DNA of 64,000 bases from Clostridiales bacterium (lineage in GTDB: Bacteria; Bacillota; Clostridia; Christensenellales; Borkfalkiaceae), in assembly GCA_015055805.1 (NCBI GenBank), contig SVHN01000003.1:1-64000 (forward strand), written 5' to 3'. Below, piece after piece: positions 63,077-64,000 of this stretch (positions within the stretch are counted from its first letter, which is position 1; the number at the start of each line of letters is the position of its first letter). The notes under the pieces are model-generated. The model saw only the letters and a program-made list of their open reading frames with translations, had not been told where the DNA came from and did not search any database. Made by a program: the position numbers and the translations under genes.

Positions 63077-63092
63077 ACGTTTAACGGCGGTT
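63061..63092 (-). terminator. Terminator-like hairpin after the Na/Pi cotransporter gene
   Basis: AACCGCCGTT/AACGGCGGTT ten-base arms, followed on the minus strand by TAATTTAT rather than a clean T run. Confidence 0.6.
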
Positions 63093-63123
63093 ATTTTACG
63101 GGTTAAACCCACTATTTTATTGT

Positions 63124-64000
63124 TTAAGCATTTTTTGGGGCTTTGCTGTATCCTTTCAAGCTGTTTGCAACGTTAGTGATATGGTCGCCTACACGTTCCA
63201 AATTCGATACCGTCTGCAAGAATACTGAGCCGAGTTGAGCGTTGCAAGAACCTGCCTTTACCCTTTCGATATGGCGATGTTCAAGTTCTACGCTAATATC
63301 GTCGATACTTTCTTCTATCTCTTCTATTTCGTCGAGTATGCTAAGATCTCTATCGTCAAACGCCTTGATAACCTTTTCGTATAGATTATTGATCATTTCT
63401 CTTACCTGATTAAGTTCGCCACGAGCGTCTTCGCTCATCTTGACGTCTTCTTCTTTTAGACGCATTGCGTATTCCATAATGTTTTCCGCATAGTCGCCTA
63501 CACGCTCTAAGTCTGACACGACGTGATAATACGAACCGATCTTTTTATCGTCCTGTTCGGACAAGTCTTTGGACATAAGTTTAGTAAGAAAAGCCGTGAT
63601 GTTTTTGTTTAGGTGGTTTAATATATCTTCGTTCTCTTTCATTATTTCAACTTTTTCTTCGCTACCTGAAAGCAACATTTCCACTGAGTAGTTCATATTG
63701 TCAATAGAGAACTTTGACATTCTAATAATTTCTTTTTTAAGGTTACTCGTTGCTATTGCCGGCGTTTCAAGCATACGGCTGTCGATATAGTGGAACTTAA
63801 ACTTATCTTCATCTTCCACGGTCTTTTTATCGGGAATTATAACACAAGCAAGTTTAACGACGTATCCTGCGAGCGGCAGCAATATTAAGGTCGTAACGAT
63901 GTTAAACATTGTGTGGAATATTGCTATCTGCTGACCAACGTCATTTGAAATTGATGCAAAGAACGACGTTACTTGAACTCTCCATATCCATAGCGGTGCA
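63124..64000 (-). CDS. Na/Pi cotransporter family protein, 3' part (cut by right edge)
   Basis: The reading frame continues to position 64000 without a start: residues before the first internal methionine (VGQQIAIFHT, then MFNIVTTLILLPLAG) are the end of the NptA/PhoU-type sodium/phosphate transporter membrane domain. The C-terminal about 210 residues form a PhoU-like helical bundle with repeated YYHVVSDLERVGDYAENI and LQTVSNLERVGDHITNVANS motifs, whose aspartates and glutamates bind metal. Imports phosphate with sodium, or regulates phosphate uptake. About half of the usual 550-residue protein is visible. Confidence 0.92.
   Translation of the reverse strand, partial: APLWIWRVQVTSFFASISNDVGQQIAIFHTMFNIVTTLILLPLAGYVVKLACVIIPDKKTVEDEDKFKFHYIDSRMLETPAIATSNLKKEIIRMSKFSIDNMNYSVEMLLSGSEEKVEIMKENEDILNHLNKNITAFLTKLMSKDLSEQDDKKIGSYYHVVSDLERVGDYAENIMEYAMRLKEEDVKMSEDARGELNQVREMINNLYEKVIKAFDDRDLSILDEIEEIEESIDDISVELEHRHIERVKAGSCNAQLGSVFLQTVSNLERVGDHITNVANSLKGYSKAPKNA

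Noticed and set aside
1-64000. CRISPR arrays, restriction or anti-phage systems, prophage
   Set aside because: No regularly spaced repeats, no Cas, methylase/nuclease pairs or phage structural genes were found. The most unusual module is the lic/fnl glycan locus.

Overview
The window reads as chromosomal DNA of a low-to-moderate GC Gram-positive bacterium, most likely an uncultured member of the Clostridia (Firmicutes). The reasons are a Bacillus/Clostridium-type large SRP RNA with an Alu domain, the S10-spc-alpha ribosomal superoperon with a KOW-domain gene between map and infA, a four-cysteine zinc-type adenylate kinase, a type Z S14, strong AGGAGG-like ribosome binding sites, consensus sigma-A promoters (TTGACA-17-TATAAT) and the conserved secG-rnr-smpB-ssrA neighbourhood. 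Placement below class is inference. Almost every gene is on the minus strand; only mntP-like (24.4 kb), the SRP RNA (29.9 kb) and mscS (52.6 kb) are on the plus strand.

Layout. 0-0.12 kb: probable leader of an IS200-like element running off the left edge. 0.18-16.2 kb: a single long ribosomal unit from rpsJ to rplQ with secY, adk, map, a KOW protein, infA, rpmJ and rpoA. It has one near-consensus promoter and a leader with a terminator/antiterminator pair. 16.3-19.6 kb: tig-clpP-clpX. 19.6-29.7 kb: housekeeping genes (RqcH, two RluA-type pseudouridine synthases, an rRNA methyltransferase, IleRS), a large surface-anchored protein and an MntP-like pump. 29.9-30.1 kb: SRP RNA.

30.2-52.5 kb: a surface-polysaccharide locus of about 22 kb, apparently read leftward from a consensus promoter at 52.5 kb. 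It contains an initiating phosphoglycosyl transferase, five GT4-like glycosyltransferases, a Wzy-like polymerase, a Wzx flippase and the three-gene FnlABC set for UDP-N-acetyl-L-fucosamine. It also carries a phosphorylcholine module: a winged-helix/LicC/LicA fusion, two LicD transferases, and a sodium-solute symporter with an unlisted 38-residue partner. TagD makes CDP-glycerol. Two paralogous putative nucleotidyltransferases and a GH37-like glycosidase close the locus. The picture is a Wzx/Wzy-type glycan containing FucNAc and decorated with phosphocholine and possibly glycerol phosphate.

52.6-64 kb: MscS, tmRNA (tag ending ELAYAA), methionine genes metA-metY, smpB, rnr, secG, gpmI, tpiA, pgk and the 3' part of a Na/Pi cotransporter gene cut by the right edge. 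The methionine pair is inserted between smpB and ssrA. Stalled-ribosome rescue is represented three times here: tmRNA/SmpB with RNase R, ClpXP that degrades tagged products, and RqcH.
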